64,000 nt of DNA from Alistipes sp. (lineage in GTDB: Bacteria > Bacteroidota > Bacteroidia > Bacteroidales > Rikenellaceae). The stretch lies in the NCBI GenBank assembly GCA_020026435.1, contig JAHHQK010000006.1, forward strand, positions 11,942 to 75,941, given 5' to 3'. Below the pieces are notes generated by a model. The model made no database searches. It saw only the letters and a list, made by a program, of their open reading frames with translations, and was not told the DNA's origin. The position numbers and the translations under genes are program-made. Position 1 is the first letter of the stretch. Each line of letters opens with the position of its first letter. Below are positions 17,227 to 25,763 of the stretch, piece after piece.

Positions 17227-18084
17227 ATGAAAAATTATCGTTTTACCATAGCACTGATCTACGATTTCGACGGCACGCTCGCACCTGGCAACATGCAGGA
17301 GTACGACTTCATCCCCGCCGTCGGCAAAAGCAACAAGGAGTTCTGGCACGAGGCCAATTCCCTGGCCGAGGAGCAGGATGCCGACGGAGTGCTGACCTAC
17401 ATGGCCCGCATGATCCGCGAAGCCAAATCCAAGGGGCTTTCGATCCGCCGGGAGGCATTCCGCGAATCGGGGCGCAAGGTCGCACTTTTCACTGGTGTGA
17501 AGGAGTGGTTCCAGCGCATCAACCGCTACGCCGAAAAGCGGGGAATCAGGATCTACCACTACATCAATTCGTCGGGATTGAAGGAGATCATCGAAGGCAC
17601 CGACATCGCCCGCGAATTCCGCAAGATCTACGCCTGCTCGTTCCTCTACGATGTCGACGGAGTAGCCTACTGGCCGGCCGTGGCGGTGAACTACACCACC
17701 AAGACGCAGTTCCTCTTCAAGATCAACAAGGGCATCGAGTCGGTCTACGACAGCAAGCTGGTCAACCGCTACGTCCCCGAAAAGCAACGCCCCATCCCCT
17801 TCCGGCGGATGATCTACTTCGGCGACGGCACGACCGACATCCCCTGCATGCGTCTGGTGAAAAGCTCGGGCGGATACTCCATAGCCGTCTACAACCCCTC
17901 ACAGAAGGGCGCACGGCGCGACCTGGGGGCCTTGATTCACGACAACCGCGTGAACTACGTCTGCCCGGCCGACTATTCCGACGGCTCGGAGATCGACACC
18001 CTGGTCAAGACCATCATCGACAAGATCGACCTCGACGACCGCCTGGCGGCTCTCCAGGCCGACAACGACAACGACAAACAATAA
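17227..18084 (+). CDS. HAD-superfamily hydrolase
   Basis: A 285-residue HAD-fold phosphatase. Motif I is IYDFDGTLAPGN near residue 12, with the nucleophilic Asp. Motif II Ser is probably in HYINSSGLKE. The C-terminal FGDGTTDIPCMRL supplies the metal-binding acidic motif IV. The insertion between motifs (residues ~40-110) is helical, as in cap class C1. The start MKNYRFTIALIYDFDGT is preferred because an in-frame extension upstream would pass through the promoter. rdgB follows 14 bases downstream, so the two are co-transcribed; a joint role in nucleotide housekeeping is only an inference. Substrate unknown. Confidence 0.82.
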   Translation: MKNYRFTIALIYDFDGTLAPGNMQEYDFIPAVGKSNKEFWHEANSLAEEQDADGVLTYMARMIREAKSKGLSIRREAFRESGRKVALFTGVKEWFQRINRYAEKRGIRIYHYINSSGLKEIIEGTDIAREFRKIYACSFLYDVDGVAYWPAVAVNYTTKTQFLFKINKGIESVYDSKLVNRYVPEKQRPIPFRRMIYFGDGTTDIPCMRLVKSSGGYSIAVYNPSQKGARRDLGALIHDNRVNYVCPADYSDGSEIDTLVKTIIDKIDLDDRLAALQADNDNDKQ

Positions 18085-18098
18085 AAGCAACAGGATAA

Positions 18099-18680
18099 AT
18101 GAAGATTATTTTTGCGACCAACAACGCCCACAAACTCTCCGAAGTACAGGCCGTTCTGGGTGACGGATTCACCCTCGTAACCCCGCGCGAATGCGGCATC
18201 ACGGAGGATATCCCCGAGGATCAGGACACGCTGGAGGGCAATGCCTCCCAGAAGTCCCACTACCTCTACGACCGCACCCGCGAGGACTGCTTCGCCGACG
18301 ACACGGGGCTGGAGGTCGAGGCTCTGGGCGGCGCTCCGGGCGTACACTCGGCACGCTACGCCACCGACGGCCACGACTTCGACGCCAACAACCGTCTGCT
18401 GCTCAAGAACATGGAGGGCAAGACCAACCGCAAGGCCCGTTTCCGCACGGTCATCTCGCTGATCATCAACGGCGAGGAGCATCAGTTCGAAGGCATTGTC
18501 GAGGGCCGCATCATCGACCACGAGATCGGCCACGAGGGCTTCGGCTACGACCCCATGTTCATCCCCGACGGCTACGACCGCACCTTCGCACAGATGACCG
18601 CCGAGGAGAAAAACGCCATATCCCACCGCGGCCGCGCCGTGAAGAAACTCGTGGCTTATTTGCAATCCATCGAAAAATAA
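18099..18680 (+). CDS. rdgB: Non-canonical purine NTP pyrophosphatase (RdgB/HAM1)
   Basis: RdgB hydrolyses dITP, ITP and XTP to monophosphates and so keeps deaminated purines out of DNA. The 193-residue enzyme carries the signature MKIIFATNNAHKLSE at the N-terminus (substrate loop), the catalytic FADDTGLEVEALGGAPGVHSARYA near residue 67, GFGYDPMFIPDG and the end motif KNAISHRGRAVKKL. All family blocks are intact. It is co-transcribed with the HAD hydrolase 14 bases upstream. folE follows after 17 bases but has its own promoter-like element in that gap. Confidence 0.97.
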   Translation: MKIIFATNNAHKLSEVQAVLGDGFTLVTPRECGITEDIPEDQDTLEGNASQKSHYLYDRTREDCFADDTGLEVEALGGAPGVHSARYATDGHDFDANNRLLLKNMEGKTNRKARFRTVISLIINGEEHQFEGIVEGRIIDHEIGHEGFGYDPMFIPDGYDRTFAQMTAEEKNAISHRGRAVKKLVAYLQSIEK

Positions 18681-18682
18681 GG

Positions 18683-18690
18683 TACTTTTG
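18683..18690 (+). promoter_or_regulatory. Promoter -7 element directly before folE
   Basis: TACTTTTG (TAnnTTTG) lies between the rdgB stop and the folE ATG with seven bases separating its G from the ATG. If used, folE mRNA would begin at or within a base or two of its start codon. Confidence 0.5.
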
Positions 18691-18697
18691 CGCACTT

Positions 18698-19312
18698 ATG
18701 GAATCGAAAATTTTGAATTACAGCAAAGAAGAGCGATTCGATGCAGAGACCATCGAGGCGCTGCAAGGACACTATAAAGAGATCCTCCGCCTGCTGGGCG
18801 AGGATGTCGACCGCGAGGGATTGGTCAAAACCCCCTTACGCGTGGCCAAGGCCATGTCGTTCCTCACCAAGGGATACACCGAAGACCCCCTGGCCATCAT
18901 CCGCTCGGCCATGTTCCGCGAGGAGTACAAGCAGATGGTACTGGTCAAGGACATCGAGCTGTATTCGATGTGCGAACACCACATGCTGCCCTTCTACGGC
19001 AAGGCCCACGTGGCCTACATCCCCAACGGATACATCACGGGACTCTCGAAAATCGCCCGTGTGGTGGAGTGTTTCGCCCGTCGTCTGCAGGTGCAGGAAC
19101 GACTGACGGTGCAGATCCGCGACTGTATCCAGGAGGCTCTCAACCCCATGGGTGTCGCCGTGGTGATCGAGGCCAGCCATATGTGCATGCAGATGCGCGG
19201 CATCGAGAAGCAGCAGTCGGCCACCACCACCTCGGCCTTCACCGGAATCTTCCTCTCGGATCACCGCACGCGCGAGGAGTTCATGAATCTGATCTCCCAC
19301 CAATACAGATAG
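18698..19312 (+). CDS. folE: GTP cyclohydrolase I (FolE)
   Basis: FolE converts GTP to 7,8-dihydroneopterin triphosphate, the entry to folate and, through QueD, to queuosine. The 204-residue protein has the full set of motifs: SMCEHHMLPFYGKAHVAYIP with zinc ligands Cys and His, GLSKIARVVECFARRLQVQE, and the second zinc Cys in ASHMCMQMRGI. The N-terminal helix region MESKILNYSKEERFDAETIE is usual for the family. The only in-frame Met near the start is at 18698. It could supply the QueD encoded 4 kb away. A bidirectional terminator lies 225 bases downstream. Confidence 0.97.
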   Translation: MESKILNYSKEERFDAETIEALQGHYKEILRLLGEDVDREGLVKTPLRVAKAMSFLTKGYTEDPLAIIRSAMFREEYKQMVLVKDIELYSMCEHHMLPFYGKAHVAYIPNGYITGLSKIARVVECFARRLQVQERLTVQIRDCIQEALNPMGVAVVIEASHMCMQMRGIEKQQSATTTSAFTGIFLSDHRTREEFMNLISHQYR

Positions 19313-19536
19313 GCCCGTCCGTCTCTTCTTGCTCCGGGGCGACACGAACCGCCCCGTCCACAAGACCCGCAAAATCTGCATAAACCGCAATGGGCAAGGC
19401 CGCAAGCCACACCTGCCCCTCACAATCCGCAAATATTGCAAAGGGGGCAAGGAGTGCAGAAGCCCCAAGACGGAAAGGTGCATTCCTGTTAGCAGCAGGA
19501 TGCCATCAGAAAGAGAAGAGTCAAAATCGGAGCTAC

Positions 19537-19579
19537 AAAAAAATAACCGTTCCCAACAATTGGGAACGGTTATTTTTTT
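19537..19579. terminator. Bidirectional terminator between folE and polA
   Basis: A symmetric hairpin: A-run, TAACCGTTCCCAA, a four-base centre, TTGGGAACGGTTA, then a T-run. It has A6 on the left and T7 on the right, so it can terminate folE on the plus strand and polA on the minus strand. The rest of the folE-polA gap (19313-19781, 469 bases) shows no supported gene. Confidence 0.92.
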
Positions 19580-19781
19580 CGGCATGAAGGGTTTCGGGCG
19601 GGCGGTTTTCCGCTGAAAGATGCTGAATATAAGGTCGCCGGCCGGCATTCCTCCTCTTAAATCTTCCCCGCACAGCGTTTTCGGAGGTCGGCCTGCAATC
19701 CGGCACAACCATCCTCAATCCGACCTGCGGTTTTCGCATGACAGCCGTATTCCGATCTGCGGAACACTCCTCCGACTGCGC

Positions 19782-22700
19782 CTAATGCGCCTCCAGCCAG
19801 TTGTTACCGACTCCGGCGTCGGCCGTAAGGCGTACACGGAGCGAGGCTGCAGCCTCCATCTCCTCGGTGACGATGCGGATGACCTGATCCTGCTCCGAGC
19901 GGAGCATATCGACCACCAATTCGTCATGCACCTGGAGGATCTCCCGCGAGCGGATGCCCTCCTTTTGGAAACGGCGATGGACGTTGATCATGGCGATCTT
20001 CATGATGTCGGCGGCCGAACCCTGGATCGGGGCATTGACGGCGTTGCGCTCGGCCAGACCGCGGGCCACGGCATTGCGCGAGTTGATGTCGTTCAGATAG
20101 CGGCGGCGGCCGAAGATCGTCGACACATAGCCCTCCTCACGGGCCTGATTGACCACCGTGTCCATATACTCCTTGACCTTGGGATAGGACTCGAAATAGC
20201 CCTCGATGATCTTCTTGGCGTCCTTGCGGGGAATGTCCAGCCGCTGGCTCAGTCCGAAGGCCGAGATGCCGTAGATGATGCCGAAATTGGCCGTCTTGGC
20301 CTGGCGGCGCTCCTCGGAGGTGACCTCTTCGGGCGTCTTCTTGAAGAGGCGGGCGGCCGTGGCCGTATGGATGTCCTCGCCGTGGCGGAAGGCCTCGATC
20401 AGAGACTCGTCCTCCGAGAGGTGGGCCATCAGTCGCAGCTCCACCTGGCTGTAATCGCACGAAAGGAGCAGATGATCCTCATCCGAGGGGATGAACGCCT
20501 CGCGGATGCGCTGGCCCATGGCCGTGCGCACGGGAATGTTCTGCAGGTTAGGGTTCGTCGACGAGAGACGGCCCGTGGCGGTCACCGCCTGGTTGAACGA
20601 CGTATGGATGCGTCCCGTGGCGGGATTGACCAGCTGGGGCAGAGCCTCGACATAGGTCGAAAGCAGCTTCTTGACCCCGCGATATTCGAGGATCAGGTCG
20701 ATGATGCGGTGTTTGTGGGCAAACGACTGGAGGTACTCCTCATCGGTGCAGAACTGCTTGGTTTTGGTCATCTTGGGCTTGTCGGTGATGCGCATCTGAC
20801 CGAAAAGCACCTCGCCCAGCTGACGCGGCGAATTGATGTTGAGCGACGGGGAGTCGGCCTCCTTGCGGATCTCGGCCTCCAGTTCACCCAGCTGCTGCTT
20901 GAGTTCGCCTTCGTAGGCGGCCAGGGCCCCGACGTCGATCTTCACACCCGCGCTCTCGATATCGGCCAGCACGCCGATCATCGGTTCCTCGATCTCGGTA
21001 TAGAGTTTCTCCAGCTCCAGGCGCTCGATCTCGGGCCACAGCACCTGCTTGAGGCGGAAGGTCACATCGGCATCCTCGGCGGCGTATTCCTTCACCAGGT
21101 CGACATTGACCAGATCCATCGTCAGCTGGCGGGAGCCTTTGCCAATGAGTGTTTCGATCTCGATGGGCTGGTAATTGAGGTAGCGCAACGCCAGGGCGTT
21201 CATGTTGTGGCGCGACTCGGGGTCGATCAGGTAGTGGAGGATCATCGTGTCGTAGAGGCGGCCGCGGAGCGCAATCCCCAGGTGACGCAACACCAGGAGG
21301 TCGAACTTGATATTCTGGCCGATCTTGGCGATCCCCTCATTCTCGAACAGAGGACGGAGAATACCGACAAATTCCTCCTCACGATCAGGTGCAAACGATA
21401 CATACCAGGCCTTATGCTCCTCCTTCGAGAGCGAGAGACCCACGATGCGATCCTTGAAATGATCCAGACCCGTGGTCTCGGTATCGAAGCAGAATTCGCG
21501 GCACTGCATCAACTCCTCGACCACCTGTTTCAGCGTCGCGGCATCGTCGACAAGCGTATATTCGTGGGGCGTGGTCTTGGCCGTGAGCGGCTCGGCTTTT
21601 TCCGCAGAAACAGCCTCCGCAGGCTCTCCCACCATCACCTCCTCGGCAGCAGTTGTCGGGACGACCTCGGCGGCCGGAGCCGCCGGAGCGAGCGACGAGA
21701 ACAGATCCAGTTCCACGGCCGGAGCCGCAGGTGTGGCGGCCGGTTGCGGCACTTCGGCCGGAGCGGGTTGCGGGGCGAACAGATCGCCCTGATTGGCCAG
21801 GGCGGCCTGGCGTTTTGCGGCCGATTTGGCACGCGCCATATCGGCAAGCTGGGTTTGAGGTGCCTGGTGGGGACGCCGGACATCGGATCCTTCGGCGGCC
21901 GAAATGACCGACACGGCGTATTCGTCGCGGGGCAGATCGCCGCGCTGACCGATGGTGCGGGATGCGGGCAGATCGTTCATGAAGGCATTGAAATCCAGTT
22001 CGGTGAAAAGCGCACGCAGATCCTCGGTATGGGGGCAGCAGATCGTGAGATCCTCCTCGCGGAACTTGATCGGCACATCGAGACAGATGGTCGTCAGCGT
22101 CTTGGCCAGCTTCAGATTGTCGATCCATCCGGCGATCTTCTCGCCCTGACGGCCCTTGATCTCACCGACGTGTTCGATGATGTTCTCGACCGTACCCCAC
22201 TGCTGTACCAGCTTGCAGGCCGTCTTTTCGCCCACACCCGGCACTCCGGGGATATTGTCGGCCGTATCGCCCCACAGGGCCAGGATGTCACGCACCAGGA
22301 CGGGATCGTCGATGCCGTATTTCTCGCGGATGGCCTCACGGTCGACGATCTCGATCGTGCCGTCCTGTCCGCGTTGCTTGTAGATTTTGCAATGCTCCCT
22401 CACCAGCTGGCCGTAGTCCTTGTCGGGGGTGACCATATAGACCTCATATCCGGCCGCCACGCCCTTCTGGGAGAGCGTGCCGATCACGTCGTCGGCCTCG
22501 TAGCCCTCGACTTCGAGGATCGGGATGCACATGGCCTTGAGGATGCGCTTGATGTAGGGCACCGAGAGGATGATGTCCTCGGGAGTCTCCGAACGGTTGG
22601 CCTTGTACTCGGGGAAGATGCGGCAGCGGAAACTGCCCCCCTTGGGGTCGAAGGCCACACCCAGCAGATCGGGATGCTCGCGGCGCTGGATGTCGCGCAG

Positions 22701-22826
22701 GAACTTCACGAAGCCGAAGATGGCCGAGGTGTTGAGTCCCGCACGGTTACGCATCGGGCGGGTGATGAAGGCATAGTAATATTTGAAGATCAATGCGTAG
22801 GCATCGACCAAAAACAATCGTTTCAT
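19782..22826 (-). CDS. polA: DNA polymerase I
   Basis: The 1014-residue enzyme carries all three activities of Pol I. Residues 1-~290 are the 5' nuclease (MKRLFLVDAYALIFKYYYAF, EGYEADDVIGTL, GVPGVGEKTA). A low-complexity Ala/Pro linker spans about 310-415. The 3'-5' exonuclease is probably active, with DTETTGLD near 447, IGQNIKFDLL and YAAEDAD. The polymerase A domain shows SCDYSQVELRL, KTANFGIIYGISAFGL and QVHDELVVD. The start MKRLFLVDAYAL at 22826 is chosen over an in-frame Met ten codons upstream because homology begins there. It follows queD by 51 bases on the same strand and may share its transcript. The long linker makes the protein larger than the ~930-residue E. coli enzyme. Confidence 0.97.
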   Translation of the reverse strand: MKRLFLVDAYALIFKYYYAFITRPMRNRAGLNTSAIFGFVKFLRDIQRREHPDLLGVAFDPKGGSFRCRIFPEYKANRSETPEDIILSVPYIKRILKAMCIPILEVEGYEADDVIGTLSQKGVAAGYEVYMVTPDKDYGQLVREHCKIYKQRGQDGTIEIVDREAIREKYGIDDPVLVRDILALWGDTADNIPGVPGVGEKTACKLVQQWGTVENIIEHVGEIKGRQGEKIAGWIDNLKLAKTLTTICLDVPIKFREEDLTICCPHTEDLRALFTELDFNAFMNDLPASRTIGQRGDLPRDEYAVSVISAAEGSDVRRPHQAPQTQLADMARAKSAAKRQAALANQGDLFAPQPAPAEVPQPAATPAAPAVELDLFSSLAPAAPAAEVVPTTAAEEVMVGEPAEAVSAEKAEPLTAKTTPHEYTLVDDAATLKQVVEELMQCREFCFDTETTGLDHFKDRIVGLSLSKEEHKAWYVSFAPDREEEFVGILRPLFENEGIAKIGQNIKFDLLVLRHLGIALRGRLYDTMILHYLIDPESRHNMNALALRYLNYQPIEIETLIGKGSRQLTMDLVNVDLVKEYAAEDADVTFRLKQVLWPEIERLELEKLYTEIEEPMIGVLADIESAGVKIDVGALAAYEGELKQQLGELEAEIRKEADSPSLNINSPRQLGEVLFGQMRITDKPKMTKTKQFCTDEEYLQSFAHKHRIIDLILEYRGVKKLLSTYVEALPQLVNPATGRIHTSFNQAVTATGRLSSTNPNLQNIPVRTAMGQRIREAFIPSDEDHLLLSCDYSQVELRLMAHLSEDESLIEAFRHGEDIHTATAARLFKKTPEEVTSEERRQAKTANFGIIYGISAFGLSQRLDIPRKDAKKIIEGYFESYPKVKEYMDTVVNQAREEGYVSTIFGRRRYLNDINSRNAVARGLAERNAVNAPIQGSAADIMKIAMINVHRRFQKEGIRSREILQVHDELVVDMLRSEQDQVIRIVTEEMEAAASLRVRLTADAGVGNNWLEAH

Positions 22827-22877
22827 AAGGGCTGAATGATTTTTTTCGGAAAACAACGGTTCTTGCTCCGCCCCGGA

Positions 22878-23330
22878 TCAGAGATTATCCTCGGCGAACC
22901 ACTCGGCAAAGGAAGTGGCCGTTTCGTGGAGGCGCAGCGAATGGAGCGTCACCCCCTCGGGCAGACGGCTCCGGATGCGGCGGGCGAAGTCGGGCAGCAT
23001 ATTCTCGCAGGTGGGTCGGTAGTCGACGACCACCACATTGCCGAAACGCTCCGAAAGCACCCGGCGCAGGGACTCGTCGGAGGGGTTGTTCTGGAGGACG
23101 AGAGCGTGGTCCAGCTTGTGGACAATCTCCTCGTTGACGATGCGTTTGAGTACACCGAAATCCATCACCATGCCGCACTTCGGGTCGTCGGCATTGGTTT
23201 CGGGCACTCCGCGCACGGTGACGAAAAGGCGGTAGGAATGTCCGTGTATTTCGCGGCACGGACCGTCGTATCCGTAGAGAGCGTGTGCCGCTTCAAATGA
23301 AAATTCTTTAGTAAGTCTGATAATTGCCAT
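22878..23330 (-). CDS. queD: 6-carboxy-5,6,7,8-tetrahydropterin synthase (QueD)
   Basis: QueD converts dihydroneopterin triphosphate, the FolE product, to 6-carboxytetrahydropterin in queuosine/7-deazaguanine synthesis. The 150-residue protein has the zinc His in FSFEAAHALYGYDG and the His-x-His pair in REIHGHSYRLFV, MDFGVLKRIV with the catalytic-pocket Asp, LDHALVL, PTCENMLPDFA with the pterin-binding Glu, and the C-terminal LHETATSFAEW. A longer reading frame exists upstream, but family homology starts at MAIIRLTKEFSFEAAH, so the start is placed at 23330, only six bases after a -7 element. A PTPS of the biopterin type is less likely in this phylum. Confidence 0.9.
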   Translation of the reverse strand: MAIIRLTKEFSFEAAHALYGYDGPCREIHGHSYRLFVTVRGVPETNADDPKCGMVMDFGVLKRIVNEEIVHKLDHALVLQNNPSDESLRRVLSERFGNVVVVDYRPTCENMLPDFARRIRSRLPEGVTLHSLRLHETATSFAEWFAEDNL

Positions 23331-23336
23331 ATCTGA

Positions 23337-23344
23337 CAAAGATA
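23337..23344 (-). promoter_or_regulatory. Promoter -7 element directly before queD
   Basis: The minus strand reads TATCTTTG with six bases between its G and the queD ATG. Any transcript from it would be leaderless or nearly so. Confidence 0.5.
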
Positions 23345-23457
23345 CGAAAAAGATAGATAGGTAGGGTTCATTCCCGGAGGAAATTTCCCCCAAAGGGGGA
23401 AATTTTTATAAAACGCGGATTGTTGATTGTTAACAACCCGCTGTTGATAACCTCCCC

Positions 23458-23502
23458 ACAAAAACCCGATGCCGGATCCTGTCTTAAAGATCCGGCGTCG
23501 GG
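23458..23502 (-). terminator. Terminator after the outer-membrane protein gene
   Basis: A 14-bp stem (23465-23478 with 23489-23502, one wobble; CCCGATGCCGGATC on the left arm) is followed on the minus strand by TTTTTGTGG. It lies 97 bases past the stop of the barrel protein. Confidence 0.85.
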
Positions 23503-23598
23503 CAACAAATATAAATGGTTGGTATGTAGTGGTTTACAAGTAACGCTTATCGGCTGAGGTCAAATCCTCCGGGATTTGCTGCCGACAAACGGCATTGT

Positions 23599-24225
23599 TC
23601 AGAAAGCGATACCCAGACGGATACCGAAATTGTTGAGATTATTGACCGAGTAGTTGAGCACATCGCCCGAATTGGTGGCGAAACTGTAATACAGGGCGAA
23701 GTGTATGCCCAGTCGATAGGACGGATCGGGATAGATCGTCGCACCGAGTTCCGGCGAGAGGTAGAAGCCCCACGTATCGTCGTACTGCTGGATGACATAG
23801 TAGTAGGACGAGACCTCGGCGTAGTTGGCACCCATCTTCATGCCGACATAGGGCTGGAAGACGCTTTTCTTGCACCAGTTGTAGCGTCCGCTCACACCGA
23901 AGGGGAGCTGGTAGACGGAATGCTCCTGGGTCGTGGTGAGGGAGGTGCCGCCACCCAGGTCAATGGTCTGGCGCGGGAAGCTCTCCAGGTTAGTATGAAA
24001 GGCGATGAAGGGGCCGAGCGTGAAGTTGGGCGTGAGGAAATATCCGCCCTCGAAGTTCATGCCCCATCCCGAGGTCTTGGAGGCGAAGTCACAGCCCAGA
24101 GGGACGTTGACCTGCCAGTCGATATTGATATAACTGTTGGGGAAGAGCTGGGCCGATGCCGTGCGTACCCCCAAGAGTGCCGTTGCGGCCAGAAGCAGGG
24201 TTTTGATATGTTTAGAGATGTTCAT
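23599..24225 (-). CDS. Outer-membrane beta-barrel protein, function unknown
   Basis: A 208-residue exported protein. The N-terminus MNISKHIKTLLLAATALLGVRTASA is a signal peptide cut after ASA. The mature chain is a run of short amphipathic strands rich in Tyr, Phe and Gly (GWGMNFEGGYFLTPNFTLGPFIAF, YQLPFGVSGRYNW) and ends in a terminal Phe (RLGIAF), as BAM-inserted barrels do. Size and pattern fit a small 8- or 10-strand porin-like/OmpW-like barrel of the kind many Bacteroidota genes encode. It lies 45 bases after the DUF4136-like lipoprotein gene, so the two are probably co-expressed envelope proteins. No specific function can be given. Confidence 0.8.
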   Translation of the reverse strand: MNISKHIKTLLLAATALLGVRTASAQLFPNSYINIDWQVNVPLGCDFASKTSGWGMNFEGGYFLTPNFTLGPFIAFHTNLESFPRQTIDLGGGTSLTTTQEHSVYQLPFGVSGRYNWCKKSVFQPYVGMKMGANYAEVSSYYYVIQQYDDTWGFYLSPELGATIYPDPSYRLGIHFALYYSFATNSGDVLNYSVNNLNNFGIRLGIAF

Positions 24226-24270
24226 AACTGTTGATTTTTAGGTGGACAATCCGAAATGTTTTTTCCTCGG

Positions 24271-24924
24271 TCAACGGGATTGTTTACGCTGGAGGTAGGG
24301 TGATTGGGTGAAGGCCTGGTCGACGGCCGTGAGCAGGCGGCTGAGGTTCACGCGGTCGGACGAGGTGAGCAGTCCGCCCATGAAGCTGTCCCACACCACC
24401 GGAAGACGTGTCTCGGTCGGAGACTCTCTCTCAAGGTTGAGCATTTCTATCAGGAGCGAGCCTGCCGTATAGCCGTAGTAGACGCTATAAGGGTAATACC
24501 ACCCCTGCCAATCGCCCCAATAGCCCGGCGACCAGTAGTAGGGATAATACCACCACCAGTAGGGGCGGTCGTAGCCCGCATAGTAGGTCACCTGCTTCAC
24601 GTAGCTGAGCTGGAGGCCAATGTCGGCAGTATCCTTGTCCTCCACGCGGTTATAACCCGCACGATCCAGGTTCTCGGCCACGCGGGCCACGATCTTGCGG
24701 GCCTCGTCGTCCTTCCAATACTCCGACTTGTCGCTGTTGCCGATCAGGAGGATGCTGTCGGGCAGGAAGTAATCGGCAAAACCGCCGAAATCGGTGTCGG
24801 TGTCGTAGGCCGTATAGACCAGATAATCCTCATGGAGATCATCGGTCGAGGGGTCGTGCTGACACGATACGACCGCTATCGACAAAAGTAGAATCGCTAA
24901 AAAGTGGATTTTTTTTACGGTCAT
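24271..24924 (-). CDS. DUF4136-like lipoprotein
   Basis: A 217-residue lipoprotein: MTVKKIHFLAILLLSIAVVSCQHDP has a lipobox VVSC with Cys21. The mature part contains SEYWKDDEARKIVARVAENLDRAGYNRVEDKDTADIGLQLSYV, a pattern I associate with the DUF4136 envelope family, in which small exported domains have a predicted alpha/beta fold. A Tyr/Trp/Pro-rich segment follows (PYWWWYYPYYWSPGYWGDW). It precedes the beta-barrel gene and probably forms a two-gene operon with it. Function unknown; the family assignment is moderately sure. Confidence 0.7.
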   Translation of the reverse strand: MTVKKIHFLAILLLSIAVVSCQHDPSTDDLHEDYLVYTAYDTDTDFGGFADYFLPDSILLIGNSDKSEYWKDDEARKIVARVAENLDRAGYNRVEDKDTADIGLQLSYVKQVTYYAGYDRPYWWWYYPYYWSPGYWGDWQGWYYPYSVYYGYTAGSLLIEMLNLERESPTETRLPVVWDSFMGGLLTSSDRVNLSRLLTAVDQAFTQSPYLQRKQSR

Positions 24925-25083
24925 GATGTTTTGAAGTTTTAAGATTGTTGATTACGTGCACTGTGGCGAATGGCGGGCCACATCCCCTCTTCCTCAAAAT
25001 CCGTTCCCCCACCGCTGGCGGGTAGTCCGAAAAGCGTTTTGCGGCATCTTTCGATCGAAAACAACTCCCCCACACCCGTCTAC

Positions 25084-25127
25084 GCAAAAAAAACGGTGTC
25101 GGAAACCACAGGTTGTTTCCGACACCG
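25084..25127 (-). terminator. Terminator after the UpxY-like gene
   Basis: A perfect 13-bp stem CGGTGTCGGAAAC / GTTTCCGACACCG (25094-25106 and 25115-25127) with an 8-base loop. On the minus strand it is followed by eight T residues. It lies 36 bases past the stop. Confidence 0.9.
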
Positions 25128-25163
25128 TCAAGGCATTTTCCTCAAGGGAAAGCGGTCTGTTGT

Positions 25164-25541
25164 TCAGAGCCTTATTTCTTCGCCGTCCTCGCTTTTCAGA
25201 CAACTCTTCTCTCCTCGGCAGAGCGATATGCCCCACTGCCTGAGCTCCTCCTCTCCGATCAGAATCGGACGACGGGGCGTTCCGCTGCAACAGATCACGG
25301 CTCCCGCCCGGCACAAGTCCGGTCCGCATTGTTTCAGACCGGAATCGACACGGACAAAAAGCAACGAAGGCAACACACGGCGGCGCAGGGTCACCACTCC
25401 GTCGGCGGTCGTTCGCTCGATATGCTTGCAGGGAGTATAACTTTCCAAGGCCCTGGAAACGATCAGTTTTTCCACGGCCACAGATCTGTTGCGGGGCACA
25501 TACAACAGGCACCACGCTCTTTTTATCTTTTCAAGAGTCAT
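25164..25541 (-). CDS. Short NusG-like (UpxY family) protein, orphan
   Basis: A 125-residue protein with the NusG N-terminal fold: MTLEKIKRAWCLLYVPRNRSVAVEKLI (the W-x-x-x-x-V/P start of NGN domains), then LRRRVLPSLLFVRV, which matches the P-x-x-F-G/V-Y-V strand of NusG, and a final IGEEELRQWG. In Bacteroidota, UpxY proteins of this family are antiterminators at capsule loci. Here no polysaccharide genes are adjacent, and the chain stops before any KOW domain, so it is about 50 residues shorter than usual UpxY. An upstream in-frame Met would add 19 residues; the later Met is chosen because the NGN pattern starts there. Its leader contains a hairpin (25570-25605). Confidence 0.7.
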   Translation of the reverse strand: MTLEKIKRAWCLLYVPRNRSVAVEKLIVSRALESYTPCKHIERTTADGVVTLRRRVLPSLLFVRVDSGLKQCGPDLCRAGAVICCSGTPRRPILIGEEELRQWGISLCRGEKSCLKSEDGEEIRL

Positions 25542-25569
25542 GATTCTTCTAATTTGGGTAAATAGCACA

Positions 25570-25605
25570 AAATCGGACGGCCCCCTCTCTTTTGTCATCC
25601 GATTT
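25570..25605 (-). promoter_or_regulatory. Leader hairpin before the UpxY-like gene
   Basis: Between a -7 element (25613-25620) and the start codon, the minus strand can form an 8-bp stem AAATCGGA / TCCGATTT with a 20-base loop, the right arm running into TTTT. It looks like a weak attenuator-type terminator in the leader of an antiterminator paralogue. Function inferred only. Confidence 0.4.
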
Positions 25606-25612
25606 CAAAGAT

Positions 25613-25620
25613 CAAAAGTA
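25613..25620 (-). promoter_or_regulatory. Promoter -7 element for the UpxY-like gene
   Basis: The minus strand reads TACTTTTG, 71 bases before the chosen start. The leader of about 65 bases holds the hairpin at 25570-25605. Confidence 0.55.
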
Positions 25621-25763
25621 GGAAAAAATGCGTGAACTTCCAAAACACCCCGTTTTTGCGGGGGAGCATATCGACAATAAAACACAATCGCCACTCCCCC
25701 ACTCCTCTCTCTCATTGCCTCAACCAGCTAATAATCAGACGGAAAGCAAAAATCGGAATGTCA

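Noticed and set aside
23401..23460. TTGTTAACAA and TGTTGATAA near queD as an origin
   Set aside because: Only one single-mismatch box is present, there is no adjacent AT-rich tract of comparable length, and intergenic skew is C-rich on this side without a change.
24839..25087. An 82-codon minus-strand open frame before the DUF4136-like gene
   Set aside because: It overlaps the lipoprotein signal region in another frame and crosses the UpxY terminator; no coding pattern is seen.
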